44,052 bases of DNA, from positions 1 to 44,052 of the forward strand of contig NZ_BJOB01000020.1 in assembly GCF_006539985.1 (NCBI RefSeq). The letters run 5' to 3'. Below, one piece after another: positions 15,492-25,318 of the stretch (position 1 is its first letter; each line of letters starts with the position of its first letter). The notes beneath the pieces were generated by a model. That model made no database searches, was not told the origin of the DNA, and saw only the letters and a list, made by a program, of their open reading frames with translations. Position numbers and translations under genes: made by a program. This stretch comes from Kurthia gibsonii. Its GTDB lineage: Bacteria > Bacillota > Bacilli > Bacillales_A > Planococcaceae.

Positions 15492-17837
15492 CTATACTTC
15501 AAATCCGTGATGTGCAGCGAAAGCATAAATCATCGCACGCGTAATTTGAATATCTAAAATTTCTTCAACAGCTTGCTTATATGTGTTTAACTGAATCGAA
15601 TAGCGTCGGCGTAATTCAGCTTCTAACCCTTCTGTTGTGCGCATTGTCGCTGTGAGTCGGTCTGTCTTGTAATCAAGTAGTACCCATTCACCAGAAGTCG
15701 TTTGATATAGGCAGTCAATAATCCCTTGTACAATTTGTGCGTCTCCATCTTCATCGACAATGGCACGTGTGAAAGGTAATTCCCTTTTTAAAATAGGCGC
15801 TGACTTAAACTCCTGTCCAGTTGGACTCGCAAAGAACGTCAGTAAATCTTGTGGTTCAACAACTTGCGCTTCTTCCTTTGTTAAGAGTTGGCGTTTTACG
15901 AGTGTCTGCAAAAATACTTCAATTTCTTCTACTGTTTCAAAACCTTGTTGGGGTACATGTTCCATTACTGCATGGACAGCAGTTCCTTTTTCAGTGCCAC
16001 TCATATTCGTCTGTTCTTGCATGAATGTTGGTCGTGGACCTTGCGTCACTTCTACCTTCTCTTTCACAGGTTCAAAAATCATCTCGGGTTCTGCCTGATC
16101 TTCTAACAACTTCAATCGCTTCATTTCTGAAACAGACGTTTTCGATTTTTTACGCGTCGATGTTTCAAATGGATAGCGATAGTCCAGACGTTGATGAATA
16201 AGCGTAGAGAAAAATTGATTTTCTTCCGTTACAGGTGTTGGCAATACCTCATGTTCTTCCACTGCAACCGTCATATCCTGACAATCGACAATCTCTATTT
16301 TAAATCGTGAATGGTCGGGTGATGCTGTACGTTCCCTTTCTTCGACATCTGCTAGATAATCAGGGTGTCTTGCAATCGCTGGACCAATCCAATCAAAATA
16401 ATTACTCGCTTTAGCACGCTGATGTTCTGGAAGCGGGTCGCCCAGTGCGAGTAGCTGCGCATCTTGCCACTTCTCCTGTGCACTCTCCCACTCTTTTACT
16501 GAACCTACTAAATAAAGTTTTTCTTTTGCACGCGTCATCGCAACATATAAAACACGCATTTCCTCCGCCTTCATCTCAAGCATTTTTTTCTCTTTCATCG
16601 CTAAATAAGGTAGTGATGTATATTCAATTCGTTTTTCAGGGTCAATCATTTTAACTGCTAATCCAAACACAGGGTCAAATAGATAGGATTGATTAAAGTC
16701 CATACGGTTGAATGGTCGCCCCATTCCTGCAGCGAATACATATGGGAACTCTAAACCTTTTGACGAGTGAATGGTCATAATACGTACGACATTTTCGGAT
16801 TGTCCAATCGCTTTTGCTGTCCCTAAATCATCGCCTCTCAAGCGCATACGGTCGATAAAACGAAGGAAACGGAATAACCCACGAAATGCCGTTTTTTCAT
16901 AAGCAATTGCTCGGTCATGTAAGGCACGAAGATTCGCTTGACGTTGTTTACCATTCGCCATCGCACCAACCATCTCATAATAATTCGTATCGAGATATAC
17001 TTTCCAAATTAAGTCGGCTAATGAACCTCTACGCGCTAAATTACGCCAATCTTCAAGTAATAATAAGAAGCGCTGTAGCTTCTCTGCTGCCTTTGTACGC
17101 ATCACTTGTCCTTGCCCAACAAAAGACTTCAGTGCATCATAAAACGACGCTTTACGGTCTGCTAGACGGATTTCAGCTAGTTCATTTTCAGTTAGACCGA
17201 TAAAAGGCGCACGTAATACAGAAGCTAACGGTATATCTTGGTATGGATTGTCAATTACTTTTAATGTATTCATCATGACCATCACTTCAATAGCATCGAA
17301 GTAACCGCGTGACAGTTCTGCGTATAACGGTATTCCTGCTAACTTAAATTCCTCCACAAAATCGGCAGACCATGTCATTGAACGCATTAAAATAACTATG
17401 TCACTATATTCAATTGGACGACTGACAGGATTACCATGCTCGTCTTTTTTGAAGGCATCATAAACCAACTGTTCACGATTCATTAATTGTTGAATTTGCG
17501 AGATGATATAGCGTGCTTCTCGTTGTGAAGTACGTAATTCCTCAATCTCCTCATCTACTTCTTCCTCTTCTGTCGCATGCAGTACAGCGACCGTAATCGG
17601 CGTATCTTGTGCTGGATAAGGAGCTGCAGGTTTTAAACTCGCTGCTTCGTCATAATCAATCTCGCCAACTTTTTCACCCATGATTTGCTTGAAGATATAG
17701 TTCGTACCATCTAACACTTCATGTCGGCTTCGGAAGTTCGCATTCAAATCAATTTTCATACCTGTATCCGTCGGTTCGTCTTGATATTGTAGATACTTAT
17801 TTAAAAATAATGTTGGTTCAGCGAGTCGGAATCGATA
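15492..17837 (-). CDS. addA: addA, 3' exon: AddA helicase-nuclease, residues 443-1223
   Basis: The downstream part of AddA, separated from the 5' exon by the group II intron. It opens at codon TAT in YRFRLAEPTLFL (helicase motif III continued), then carries NANFRSRHEV, TIHSSKGLEFPYVFAAG and YVAMTRAKEKLYLVG (SF1 motifs IV-VI). The C-terminal RecB-type nuclease domain follows, with HAVMEHVP, IVQGIIDCLY and VLLDYKTDR. No start with a ribosome binding site exists near the exon boundary; an in-frame ATG at 17759 lacks one. Full expression should require splicing, although independent translation of the fragment cannot be excluded. Confidence 0.93.
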   Translation of the reverse strand, partial: YRFRLAEPTLFLNKYLQYQDEPTDTGMKIDLNANFRSRHEVLDGTNYIFKQIMGEKVGEIDYDEAASLKPAAPYPAQDTPITVAVLHATEEEEVDEEIEELRTSQREARYIISQIQQLMNREQLVYDAFKKDEHGNPVSRPIEYSDIVILMRSMTWSADFVEEFKLAGIPLYAELSRGYFDAIEVMVMMNTLKVIDNPYQDIPLASVLRAPFIGLTENELAEIRLADRKASFYDALKSFVGQGQVMRTKAAEKLQRFLLLLEDWRNLARRGSLADLIWKVYLDTNYYEMVGAMANGKQRQANLRALHDRAIAYEKTAFRGLFRFLRFIDRMRLRGDDLGTAKAIGQSENVVRIMTIHSSKGLEFPYVFAAGMGRPFNRMDFNQSYLFDPVFGLAVKMIDPEKRIEYTSLPYLAMKEKKMLEMKAEEMRVLYVAMTRAKEKLYLVGSVKEWESAQEKWQDAQLLALGDPLPEHQRAKASNYFDWIGPAIARHPDYLADVEERERTASPDHSRFKIEIVDCQDMTVAVEEHEVLPTPVTEENQFFSTLIHQRLDYRYPFETSTRKKSKTSVSEMKRLKLLEDQAEPEMIFEPVKEKVEVTQGPRPTFMQEQTNMSGTEKGTAVHAVMEHVPQQGFETVEEIEVFLQTLVKRQLLTKEEAQVVEPQDLLTFFASPTGQEFKSAPILKRELPFTRAIVDEDGDAQIVQGIIDCLYQTTSGEWVLLDYKTDRLTATMRTTEGLEAELRRRYSIQLNTYKQAVEEILDIQITRAMIYAFAAHHGFEV

Positions 17838-17899
17838 GTAGAGTAGGAACCCAGCGCCTTGCTACATTGCCGTAGTAGGTTTCCAGAGAACCCCTCCCC

Positions 17900-17933
17900 G
17901 AACCGTACGTACTCTTCTCAGAGTATACGGCTC
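17900..17933 (-). ncRNA. Group II intron domain V
   Basis: A 34-base hairpin beginning GAGCCGTATAC and ending GTACGGTTC on the minus strand. This is the highly conserved catalytic domain V and is nearly the same as in Ll.LtrB. Domain VI with the bulged A (17844) follows before the 3' splice site at 17838. Confidence 0.93.
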
Positions 17934-17949
17934 TCCACTTATAACAAAC

Positions 17950-19767
17950 CTATCGTTGTTTATGAATTTCTTTATGACATTTTACACATACAACAAGTGT
18001 TTTACGTTGCTTTGCAAGCATTGTCCATTCCCAGTATTCTTTACCTTTTAAGTTCTTCACCTTGTTTACATGATGAATTTCGAACTTCGTATCAGAATGG
18101 TTGTCCCCGCATAATTCGCACTGTTTTGCACTTAATCGTTTTTCTAATTCATTTCTGCCTTGATATACATAAAGGTTTGGTAGCTCGTCTATTTCTGATT
18201 GGATTATTTCTTTTTTCTTTTTAAAGCCATCTTTATAGAAATACGCTATTTTTTCACCTTGCTTTGTTTGATACTTCACACCCCAGTATTTACCTTGTTT
18301 AAACTTAACCTTCATTTTAGCAACTGAGGATTTGTATTTATTCGCAAGTGTTTTCAAACAGCTATATTCCATCACATAACGCAATTGCCACATTTTCTGA
18401 CTTACGTTTTCTGCTAGTGCATAATAATTGTATAGTCCACGTAGTTCTGCGTTATATATTTCAATGACTTCTAAATCAGGTAAACCGACAAGTCTTGGTC
18501 GATGCAACATATCCCATTGTTTCGCATCGATATCTTTAACCATTTTATTTTTAACAATTACTTTCTCAATTGTGCCTTGAGGAATACGCAATTGCACATA
18601 TCCTCTAAATTTACGTTTTTTTACACCGTTTTTGTCTTTAGCCACGCTTAAATCATGGCTAATTGAGATGTCGTAGCTTAAAAATCTTGCAAATTTTGTA
18701 CTATGTGTAATGAGTGTTTTTTCTTCCGATAGTTCTAATTGCAAACGGTCTTTCAAAAACTCTTTCATCGCTTGTTTTAAGAGCTCACAGTCTTCTTTAC
18801 TCCCATTTACACCGACTATAAAATCATCCGCATAACGCACATATTTCACTGCTTTATACGTTTCGGCATTTGGTTCATAGTACGGTAAATTTAAAAGTAT
18901 TTTCTTATTCGCCTTATATTCTTCAATCATCTGTTGTCGTAAATTTTCGTCTTCTGTCGTATTAATTTTTTTATGCAAACGCTGATTACGCATATCATAT
19001 TTTCGATATTCCGTATTTCGTTTACGTCCTATCTTTGGCTCACCTAAATCAAATGAAGGTTTTAATTTATTTTCAACATATTCATCAAATTCATTTAAAT
19101 AAATATTTGCGAGTAACGGACTAATGATACCGCCCTGTGGTGTCCCGCTATAAGTCTTTTGGAATCGCCAATCTTCCACGAATCCTGCTTTTAAGAATTT
19201 CCACATGAGACGAATAAATTTCTCGTCCTTAATATGTTTTCGCAAAATATTGATTAGTACTTGATGATTGATGTTATCGAAAAATCCTTTAATATCTCCT
19301 TCAATGAACCAATTGACGCCCGTAAAGGTTTTCTTTATTTCGACTAACGCTGTATGACAACTTCTTTTCGGTCTAAAACCATGAGAATGATTTGAAAATT
19401 TCGGCTCATAAATTGCTTCTATAATCATACGACATACTTCTTGTACTAAACGGTCTGTAAATGTAGGGATACCAAGTGGTCTTGTATCACCATTTTTCTT
19501 TGGGATATGAATACGACGTACCGGTTTGGGTTGATAACTTTCATCTTTCAATGATTCAATTATTGTTTGAATCTTTTCTTCTCCGAATCCATCTGCCGTT
19601 TCTTCGTCGATACCTTTTGTTGCACTACCTTTATTTTTGTATATTTTTGTATAGGCTTTAATATAGAAATCTTCGTTGTATAAATGTCTGTATAGACGGT
19701 CAAATTGAAAACCGTCCTTCATTGCTTGTTTCGATAGATTGTATAAGACAATTTCTGAACTTTGCAT
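17950..19767 (-). CDS. ltrA: Intron-encoded reverse transcriptase / maturase / HNH endonuclease (LtrA-like)
   Basis: The 605-aa protein of the group II intron. The reverse transcriptase domain includes RPLGIPTFTDRLVQE, HGFRPKRSCHTAL, SGTPQGGIISPLLANIYL and the active-site YADD. It is followed by the maturase (X) domain with ELRGLYNYYALA and the DNA-binding region. The C-terminal endonuclease has CELCG, EIHHVNKVKNLKGK and CVKCHKEIH, so the HNH/zinc residues are complete. It binds intron RNA, aids splicing, and performs target-primed reverse transcription at new sites. Length and motifs match Lactococcus LtrA from end to end, with no frameshift. The start ATG follows AAAGGAG inside domain IV. 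Confidence 0.95.
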   Translation of the reverse strand: MQSSEIVLYNLSKQAMKDGFQFDRLYRHLYNEDFYIKAYTKIYKNKGSATKGIDEETADGFGEEKIQTIIESLKDESYQPKPVRRIHIPKKNGDTRPLGIPTFTDRLVQEVCRMIIEAIYEPKFSNHSHGFRPKRSCHTALVEIKKTFTGVNWFIEGDIKGFFDNINHQVLINILRKHIKDEKFIRLMWKFLKAGFVEDWRFQKTYSGTPQGGIISPLLANIYLNEFDEYVENKLKPSFDLGEPKIGRKRNTEYRKYDMRNQRLHKKINTTEDENLRQQMIEEYKANKKILLNLPYYEPNAETYKAVKYVRYADDFIVGVNGSKEDCELLKQAMKEFLKDRLQLELSEEKTLITHSTKFARFLSYDISISHDLSVAKDKNGVKKRKFRGYVQLRIPQGTIEKVIVKNKMVKDIDAKQWDMLHRPRLVGLPDLEVIEIYNAELRGLYNYYALAENVSQKMWQLRYVMEYSCLKTLANKYKSSVAKMKVKFKQGKYWGVKYQTKQGEKIAYFYKDGFKKKKEIIQSEIDELPNLYVYQGRNELEKRLSAKQCELCGDNHSDTKFEIHHVNKVKNLKGKEYWEWTMLAKQRKTLVVCVKCHKEIHKQR

Positions 19768-20367
19768 AGAGCATTTCGCTCCTTTCTTTATTGTTTTATA
19801 CGTTATAAGCTGCTCCCCTTCGCCATGTAATAGGCTTTCCCTATCTCGGACTACTACGGGAGCTCCGTTACCATATTGGATATTCAGTACCTTTGTACAT
19901 AGCCTAATGGCATTCCAACTTAGGTAATCCCCATTTAGTATATTGTATACAGGCTCGATTCATTGTCGGAAGGAACGTTCATCCTTTTCTTCAATCTTGA
20001 AGTGTGTCTATTCTTTCATCAATCAGAAACTAGATTTCAGCCTCAATTTATAGCGTTCGTCCATGTTCAGTTGCATCCATTTAGTACACTGAACAGAATA
20101 GATTCTAGGTTTCAAACGGTTTCCTAGACGGTTAGACATGACCCCACTCGGACTATTCTTCAAGCAGTTTAGCCTTCTTCCTTATATGAATCTTTTATAT
20201 CTCGCCATTCAGTCGTAGCCTTTCCGTTTAGGCTAACTTATGACTTGTACCGACATGCTACACTCCCTTTTTGGTTTCCCGCCAAGATAAGTCGGCTGAT
20301 ATATAAACCGTTTCTGTAGTTTATTCACCGCCAAATGGTGAAATATACAATACCCTTATGGGCGCAC
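19768..20367 (-). ncRNA. Group II intron 5' ribozyme region (domains I-III and start of IV)
   Basis: This non-coding 600 bases contains the scaffold domain I with the exon-binding sequences, then domains II and III. Visible hairpins on the intron strand include GTTCAGT / ACTGAAC (20063-20069 with about 20086-20092) and a TTTC / GAAA stem (20014-20029) whose loop carries GATTGA. The ATG of the intron protein follows directly. Confidence 0.85.
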
Positions 20368-21693
20368 AATTGACTGTTTTACGTCCCCAACCATGAACAG
20401 ATTGCCGTCTGCTGCTTCGCCACGTTTAACTAATTGTAAGATGGTCTCTTGCAGTCGATTCGTATCTTGATATTCATCGACTAAGACTTCTTCAAAACGA
20501 GCACGATAATCTAACGCAACTTCAGAAGGTTGTAAATCATCATCTGTTAAAATTGCTAAAGCAAAATGCTCTAAATCCGAGAAGTCAATCAAACCCTTAT
20601 CTGCTTTAACAGCCGCATAGCGCGTACTAAATTGCTTCGTTAAATCAACTAATGTCTCAATGAGTGGCTTCATCGCACTCATTTCTTCGAGTAGCTTTTC
20701 AGGTGGGCGTGTGAAGTAAACCATTACAGAATCATTAATGATTTTTTTAGCTTGTTCACGTTTCGCTTTTGCACGCTCTTTCATACCTTCATCGCATGTA
20801 TCTTTCTTTTGTGAAGCAAGTCGTCCCCACTTGAACTGCGAGAAGTAAGCTTGCATCTCTGACCATGTACCTTCTGTTACAAGCGCGCGTGCTACCATTA
20901 ATTGTTCTAAATCTTTTTCAGCTGTTCCACCAAAAGCATCTGGACCATTCGGCTGAATCGCTAATTGACGTACTTCTTGCACTAATTGAATCGCCGCTTC
21001 CACTTGTAATAACAGTGATTGCTTAATAATTGCGGCAATCGGCAAGTCATCAATGTGTTGAATTCCTGCCACATCATATTGTTCTGGTAAACGGTCAAGC
21101 CAGTTAAATGGTTGCGGATTAACGCGAGACATCTCGTATAACTGCGCAATTAATAATTCCATCGCCTGATCATCGCGGTCAGATGTAAAAGCATCGACGA
21201 GACGATATACCTCTTGCTTATCTTCTTTTGCATAGGCTTCTTCTAATACTTCTGCCATGGTATCATCTCGTAATAAAGCAGCTTCTGTATCATTCGCAAT
21301 ACGGAAACCTGGATCGATATCGAGTAGATAGTTATATTGACGAATAATATTTAAACAGAACGAATGAAGTGTCGAAATTTGTGCCTTATTCATTAAAGAA
21401 AGTTGGCGGCGTAAATGTTGAGATGATGGGTCTTCATCAATCGCCTCTTCCAAAGCTTTCGACATACGCTGTCGCATTTCAGCGGCAGATGCATTCGTAA
21501 AGGTTACAACGAGTAATTGATCGACGTCGATTGGGTTCGTCGTGTCTAATACTTTTTCAATCATGCGATTAATTAAGACAGCTGTTTTTCCTGAACCTGC
21601 TGCTGCAGATACGAGCGTATCTTGACCCTTTGCCCAAATGGCTTTCCACTGAGCATCTGTCCACGTAACACTCTCTGGTTTAGTTGGAATCAT
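20368..21693 (-). CDS. addA: addA, 5' exon: AddA helicase-nuclease, residues 1-442
   Basis: AddA is the ATP-dependent 3'-5' helicase and nuclease subunit of AddAB, the Firmicute equivalent of RecBCD for double-strand-break end resection. This exon holds Walker A AAAGSGKTAVL (residues 30-40), VVTFTNASAAEMRQRM (motif Ia), Walker B VLVDEYQDTN (motif II) and ends in GDVKQSI. Unspliced, translation would add only V-R-P and stop at a TAA in the intron. ATG at 21693 is chosen because GAAAGGAG lies upstream and the protein then starts as B. subtilis AddA does. It overlaps the end of addB by 14 bases, indicating translational coupling. Joined to the 3' exon it gives 1223 aa, the usual size. Confidence 0.94.
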
Positions 21694-24600
21694 AAGTTGT
21701 CGACTCCTTTCGAATTTTTTCAATAACGGTATCGTCTGATTCAGCGCGTAATGTACGATATTGTTGTTGTGTATCTGTTGTATCAAACTGACAAACTGCT
21801 TTTTGCGGGCAGTAGTCACACGCTGTTTTTTGTTTTAGACGGTAAGGGCTAATTTTTGTGTCGCCTGCTAAAATTCCTTCGCCTGCTTCTTGGTGCTTCT
21901 TACGGACGAATGTGCGTAAATCCTCTAATTCTTCACGTTGAATAACAGAAGACATTCCTCTTGAAATAGAACCATCTTTTTTCAAATAGACAGGAACGAT
22001 TTGTGAACGTCCACCGACATCTTCTAATGTTTCATCCATTTCTAAAATGACATCTTCTGATTCCAGTAGTAATCCACTCATTTTGAATTTTTTCAGCATT
22101 TCAGCCTCAGTTTCAACTTCATTCAGTACTGCCTCTTGCTTGAGCATCGGATTGTGCATATGCACGTATAATACGCCACCTGGCTCTGCTTTTTCATCTA
22201 ACCAATGCGTAGAATTTTCGACTGCAACATCTAAATACGTCAACATTTGAAGCGATAAACCATGATAGACATCATTCAAGTCGAGACGCTGAGATGAAGA
22301 CTTATAATCAATAATACGTAGGTAAGATTCGTCTCCTACTTTTGTGGCGTCAATGCGGTCGATTCGTCCACGTAGCTTCATTTCATGCTGATTTGTTAAT
22401 TCGATGACCATTGGGGGAATCGCTTCACCCGGTCCGAAAGCAGCTTCTACAGCGATTGGTTGGAACCCTGCATTTTTTGCATGGTGACGCATCGAAATCA
22501 TCGTGCGTTCTACAATCATTGTGAGTTTACGTAAGATGTATTGATAACGTGCTGTACTTAGTAAAATTTGATGGTAGAGTAGTGGCACGACGACTTGAAC
22601 CGCGTCACGTGCGAGTTGTTTACACTGCTCGATGGAGAGTTCACGCCATTGAATATGTTCTTTCGCTGTTTCATCTGAAATCCATTTGAGCGCCGCGTGG
22701 AATAAATCACCGATTGTTGGTGGTTCTAAACGATATTCAGCACGTTCTTCTAAACGGAGACCGTATGTGGCGAAATGAGAGAAAGGACATTTAAAATATT
22801 TTTCAACGCGCGATACACTGGATGTAATCGTACGACCATATAGCTCCTCTGTAATCTGCTGTTCCAATGGTTCCGTTTTATTATGTGTATGTGTCGCATA
22901 CATAAGACGTTCATAAATCGTCTGCCATGTTGGATCTTGTTCATAATAGCTTTGCAGTGCTTGCCATTCAGGCGATAACGGAACACCATCATACTCACTT
23001 CGACGGATCTGCGCCATTAAATAGGCAAGTGCAGTTCTTGGATGCGAAATATATGCCCAGTCATCTTCAGATGTCAGTGCTTCATCTGGTGTCATAAAGA
23101 TGATTTCTTCTGAGATGCCTGTTAAATCTTGTAGACGTTTTATATATAAAGAAGGAAGTAATGATTTTCCTTCTTCATCACTCATTGCATAACTCACAAC
23201 AAGCTTTTCAGAAGCAGCAGTTAGTGTACGATAAATGATTAAATCTTCTTCTAATAAACGCTCTTTAGAAGTAGGTGCAATCTCAGCGCCCAGTCTTGTA
23301 AACCATTCACGCTCAGAATCTGCAATCATTCCTTCGAAATCAATACGTGTTGGATAGACACCGTCATTCATACCAACAACATAGGCTACTTTAATATTCG
23401 AAAGACGTGCTAAATCTGCATTTACAACGGTTACTTGATCAACAGAAGGCGGAATACGCGCAAACTCTAACGTATCAAAGCCTTCATCTAATAAAGGAAT
23501 GACTTCTTCAAGTGTCATCTCTTGATCTCCAAACATCGTCACAAACTGATCGAGTAATTGAATGAAGCCATTCCAAGCTTGTTCATGCTCAGCTGCTTCA
23601 AATAATTTACCATGTTCTAGTTCATCTGTTTGAAGCGTCTGTAACTTCGTATATACATGCAACTCTTCCATGAAATTGAATAATGCTGCTGCATAATCTT
23701 GTCCTACTTTTGCTTTTGTAAGTGCATCACTTAACTGCTTGATTGGTTGCAACAACAATTGACGTACCGCTTCAATTTCCGCTTGCATCGCTCGTTCTTC
23801 ATCTGTTTGTGTTTTTTGATAAAATTCAAGGCCGCGATATTTTTTATAAATCCAACGTGCATCGTCAAACCAACGTTCACGGTAGATTCCATTTGCGATG
23901 ACATAGTTCTCCATACGATCTGCGCGCTCGCGCCAAATTGATTTATTTGCACCAACTGGGAAGAATAAATCGGTTTTCACTGCACGAAAGACAGGTTCAT
24001 ACATCCACCCTTTTTCAATTACTTCTAAAACAGAGCGACTTAACTCGATTAATGGATGATGAAGCATCGGTTTCTTTTGGCTGAGGAATACCGGTAAATC
24101 ATACTCTTTAAAAATTGTTTCGATTAACGGATCATATACATCTGCTTGTCGATATAAGATGGCTACATCACGATAACGATGTGTTTCATCTTGTTGAATA
24201 AAATCACGAATATGACGTGCCACAGCATGAATTTCAGCTTTTCTAGTCGTCGCCGCATATAATTCAAGTCCACGATCTGCCTGTTCAGTCATCTGTTCTA
24301 ATGGATAGTGATGTAGATTTTTCTCAATATAACGAAGCACATTCGATCGGAATCGTTTCGCTTCTTGTAAATAGATGGCTGGATTTATGACGACACCTAA
24401 TGAAGATGCATCATCACGTATTTTTTGAGCGAGCAACGCTGGGCGGTGAAATAAAGCTTGAGGATCTTGTGCATCCCACTCTGAGTCATAAGGTAAGGCA
24501 ATCGTTACATCTTTAGCATGAACTATTAACTTTAATACAAGTTCATATTCACTCTTTGTAAATGTTTCAAAACCATCAATATAAATATGCGATTGCTGAA

Positions 24601-25195
24601 TGAGCTGACTTTGATCGACCGCTTCAATTAATAGTGGAACATAACCTTCTGAATCAATATACGCCTCACCTAATTGCTCATCAATTGCCTGCATAATAAG
24701 TTGTAAATCATGCATTTTATCTTGTAAGCTTACAGGCGCATTTACTTGGTTAGCTAGTTGCTGCTGCAATCCTAGTAAAGTCGCATGATCTATATGATAA
24801 TGACTAAATTCTTTTAAAACTGCTTCAATTTCTTCAGTGAATCCTCGTTTACTCGCAGATTTTTTAAATAGTTTTAAGTCTGGTTGCAGTGATTGCAATA
24901 CGTTTCGCACCAACATACGATAACCGAAGCCATTCACTTCTTGGCGGCTAATTCCACCAACTTCTGATAGTACACGCCATGCGAGTCGTTTAAAGGTTGT
25001 GGCTTGCGCACGAATCATTCCTTTGATTCCATCTGCTGTTGTCAATTGATGCTCAGATGAGAAAGACATTTGGTCAGGTACAAGTAAAAAGAGTGGATTA
25101 CCTGTCGGATTTTCTTTCAACTGTCGAATAATCTCTTGTTGAAGATACGTTGTTTTACCACTTCCTGTACGACCATGTACAATTGTTAAAGCCAT
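21680..25195 (-). CDS. addB: AddB helicase-nuclease subunit
   Basis: The second subunit of AddAB, 1171 aa, full length. It starts with Walker A VHGRTGSGKTTYL. An inactivated helicase-like region used for Chi recognition follows. The C-terminal nuclease domain has GRIDRID and LRIIDYKSS. Four cysteines bind the structural [4Fe-4S] cluster: one in YFKCPFSHF (about residue 800) and three in CDYCPQKAVC near the end. The complex loads RecA after trimming DNA ends to a Chi site. GGAGG precedes the ATG. It is first gene of the addB-addA operon. Confidence 0.95.
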   Translation of the reverse strand: MALTIVHGRTGSGKTTYLQQEIIRQLKENPTGNPLFLLVPDQMSFSSEHQLTTADGIKGMIRAQATTFKRLAWRVLSEVGGISRQEVNGFGYRMLVRNVLQSLQPDLKLFKKSASKRGFTEEIEAVLKEFSHYHIDHATLLGLQQQLANQVNAPVSLQDKMHDLQLIMQAIDEQLGEAYIDSEGYVPLLIEAVDQSQLIQQSHIYIDGFETFTKSEYELVLKLIVHAKDVTIALPYDSEWDAQDPQALFHRPALLAQKIRDDASSLGVVINPAIYLQEAKRFRSNVLRYIEKNLHHYPLEQMTEQADRGLELYAATTRKAEIHAVARHIRDFIQQDETHRYRDVAILYRQADVYDPLIETIFKEYDLPVFLSQKKPMLHHPLIELSRSVLEVIEKGWMYEPVFRAVKTDLFFPVGANKSIWRERADRMENYVIANGIYRERWFDDARWIYKKYRGLEFYQKTQTDEERAMQAEIEAVRQLLLQPIKQLSDALTKAKVGQDYAAALFNFMEELHVYTKLQTLQTDELEHGKLFEAAEHEQAWNGFIQLLDQFVTMFGDQEMTLEEVIPLLDEGFDTLEFARIPPSVDQVTVVNADLARLSNIKVAYVVGMNDGVYPTRIDFEGMIADSEREWFTRLGAEIAPTSKERLLEEDLIIYRTLTAASEKLVVSYAMSDEEGKSLLPSLYIKRLQDLTGISEEIIFMTPDEALTSEDDWAYISHPRTALAYLMAQIRRSEYDGVPLSPEWQALQSYYEQDPTWQTIYERLMYATHTHNKTEPLEQQITEELYGRTITSSVSRVEKYFKCPFSHFATYGLRLEERAEYRLEPPTIGDLFHAALKWISDETAKEHIQWRELSIEQCKQLARDAVQVVVPLLYHQILLSTARYQYILRKLTMIVERTMISMRHHAKNAGFQPIAVEAAFGPGEAIPPMVIELTNQHEMKLRGRIDRIDATKVGDESYLRIIDYKSSSQRLDLNDVYHGLSLQMLTYLDVAVENSTHWLDEKAEPGGVLYVHMHNPMLKQEAVLNEVETEAEMLKKFKMSGLLLESEDVILEMDETLEDVGGRSQIVPVYLKKDGSISRGMSSVIQREELEDLRTFVRKKHQEAGEGILAGDTKISPYRLKQKTACDYCPQKAVCQFDTTDTQQQYRTLRAESDDTVIEKIRKESTTYDSN

Positions 25196-25272
25196 TTCGT
25201 CCCCTCCTTTTTTCTTCTTCCTTTATTGTACAAAAAATCAACAATGAAAACATAGATTCGCCTTTTTATTTT

Positions 25273-25313
25273 GAAATAAAAAATGAGGACGAACTTTATC
25301 GCTCCGCCCTCAT
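25273..25313 (-). terminator. Intrinsic terminator of the TVP38 gene
   Basis: Minus-strand stem ATGAGGGCG / CGTCCTCAT (one wobble) followed by TTTTTTATT, just after the stop codon at 25319. Confidence 0.8.
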
Positions 25314-25318
25314 AACAT

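Larger units (their letters stand above)
17838..20367 (-). mobile_element. Group II intron (Ll.LtrB-like, subgroup IIA) inserted in addA
   Basis: A complete 2530-base retroelement in the sense orientation of addA. It begins GTGCGCCC at 20367, as Ll.LtrB does. About 600 bases of ribozyme domains I-III follow, then the protein gene in domain IV, a 34-base domain V (17900-17933) and a domain VI with a branch-point adenosine seven bases from the end (17844). It ends CTAC at 17838. Removing it joins TCA-ATT to TAT-CGA in frame and restores the helicase motif. The 5' exon end TCAATT (IBS1) can pair with AATTGA at 20043-20048, plus one further base (20049) to the first 3'-exon base. An alternative guide is GATTGA at 20019-20024 in a hairpin loop. 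I could not identify the second guide, EBS2. All parts needed for splicing and retrohoming look intact. Confidence 0.95.

Noticed and set aside
17859-18224. Plus-strand frame of 121 codons at the intron 3' end
   Set aside because: It is antisense to domains V/VI and the HNH end of the intron protein, both of which are clearly functional sequence on the minus strand.
15492-21693. addA as a degraded pseudogene
   Set aside because: Both exons are intact and join exactly in frame at typical group II splice sites; the intervening DNA is a complete intron with an intact protein.
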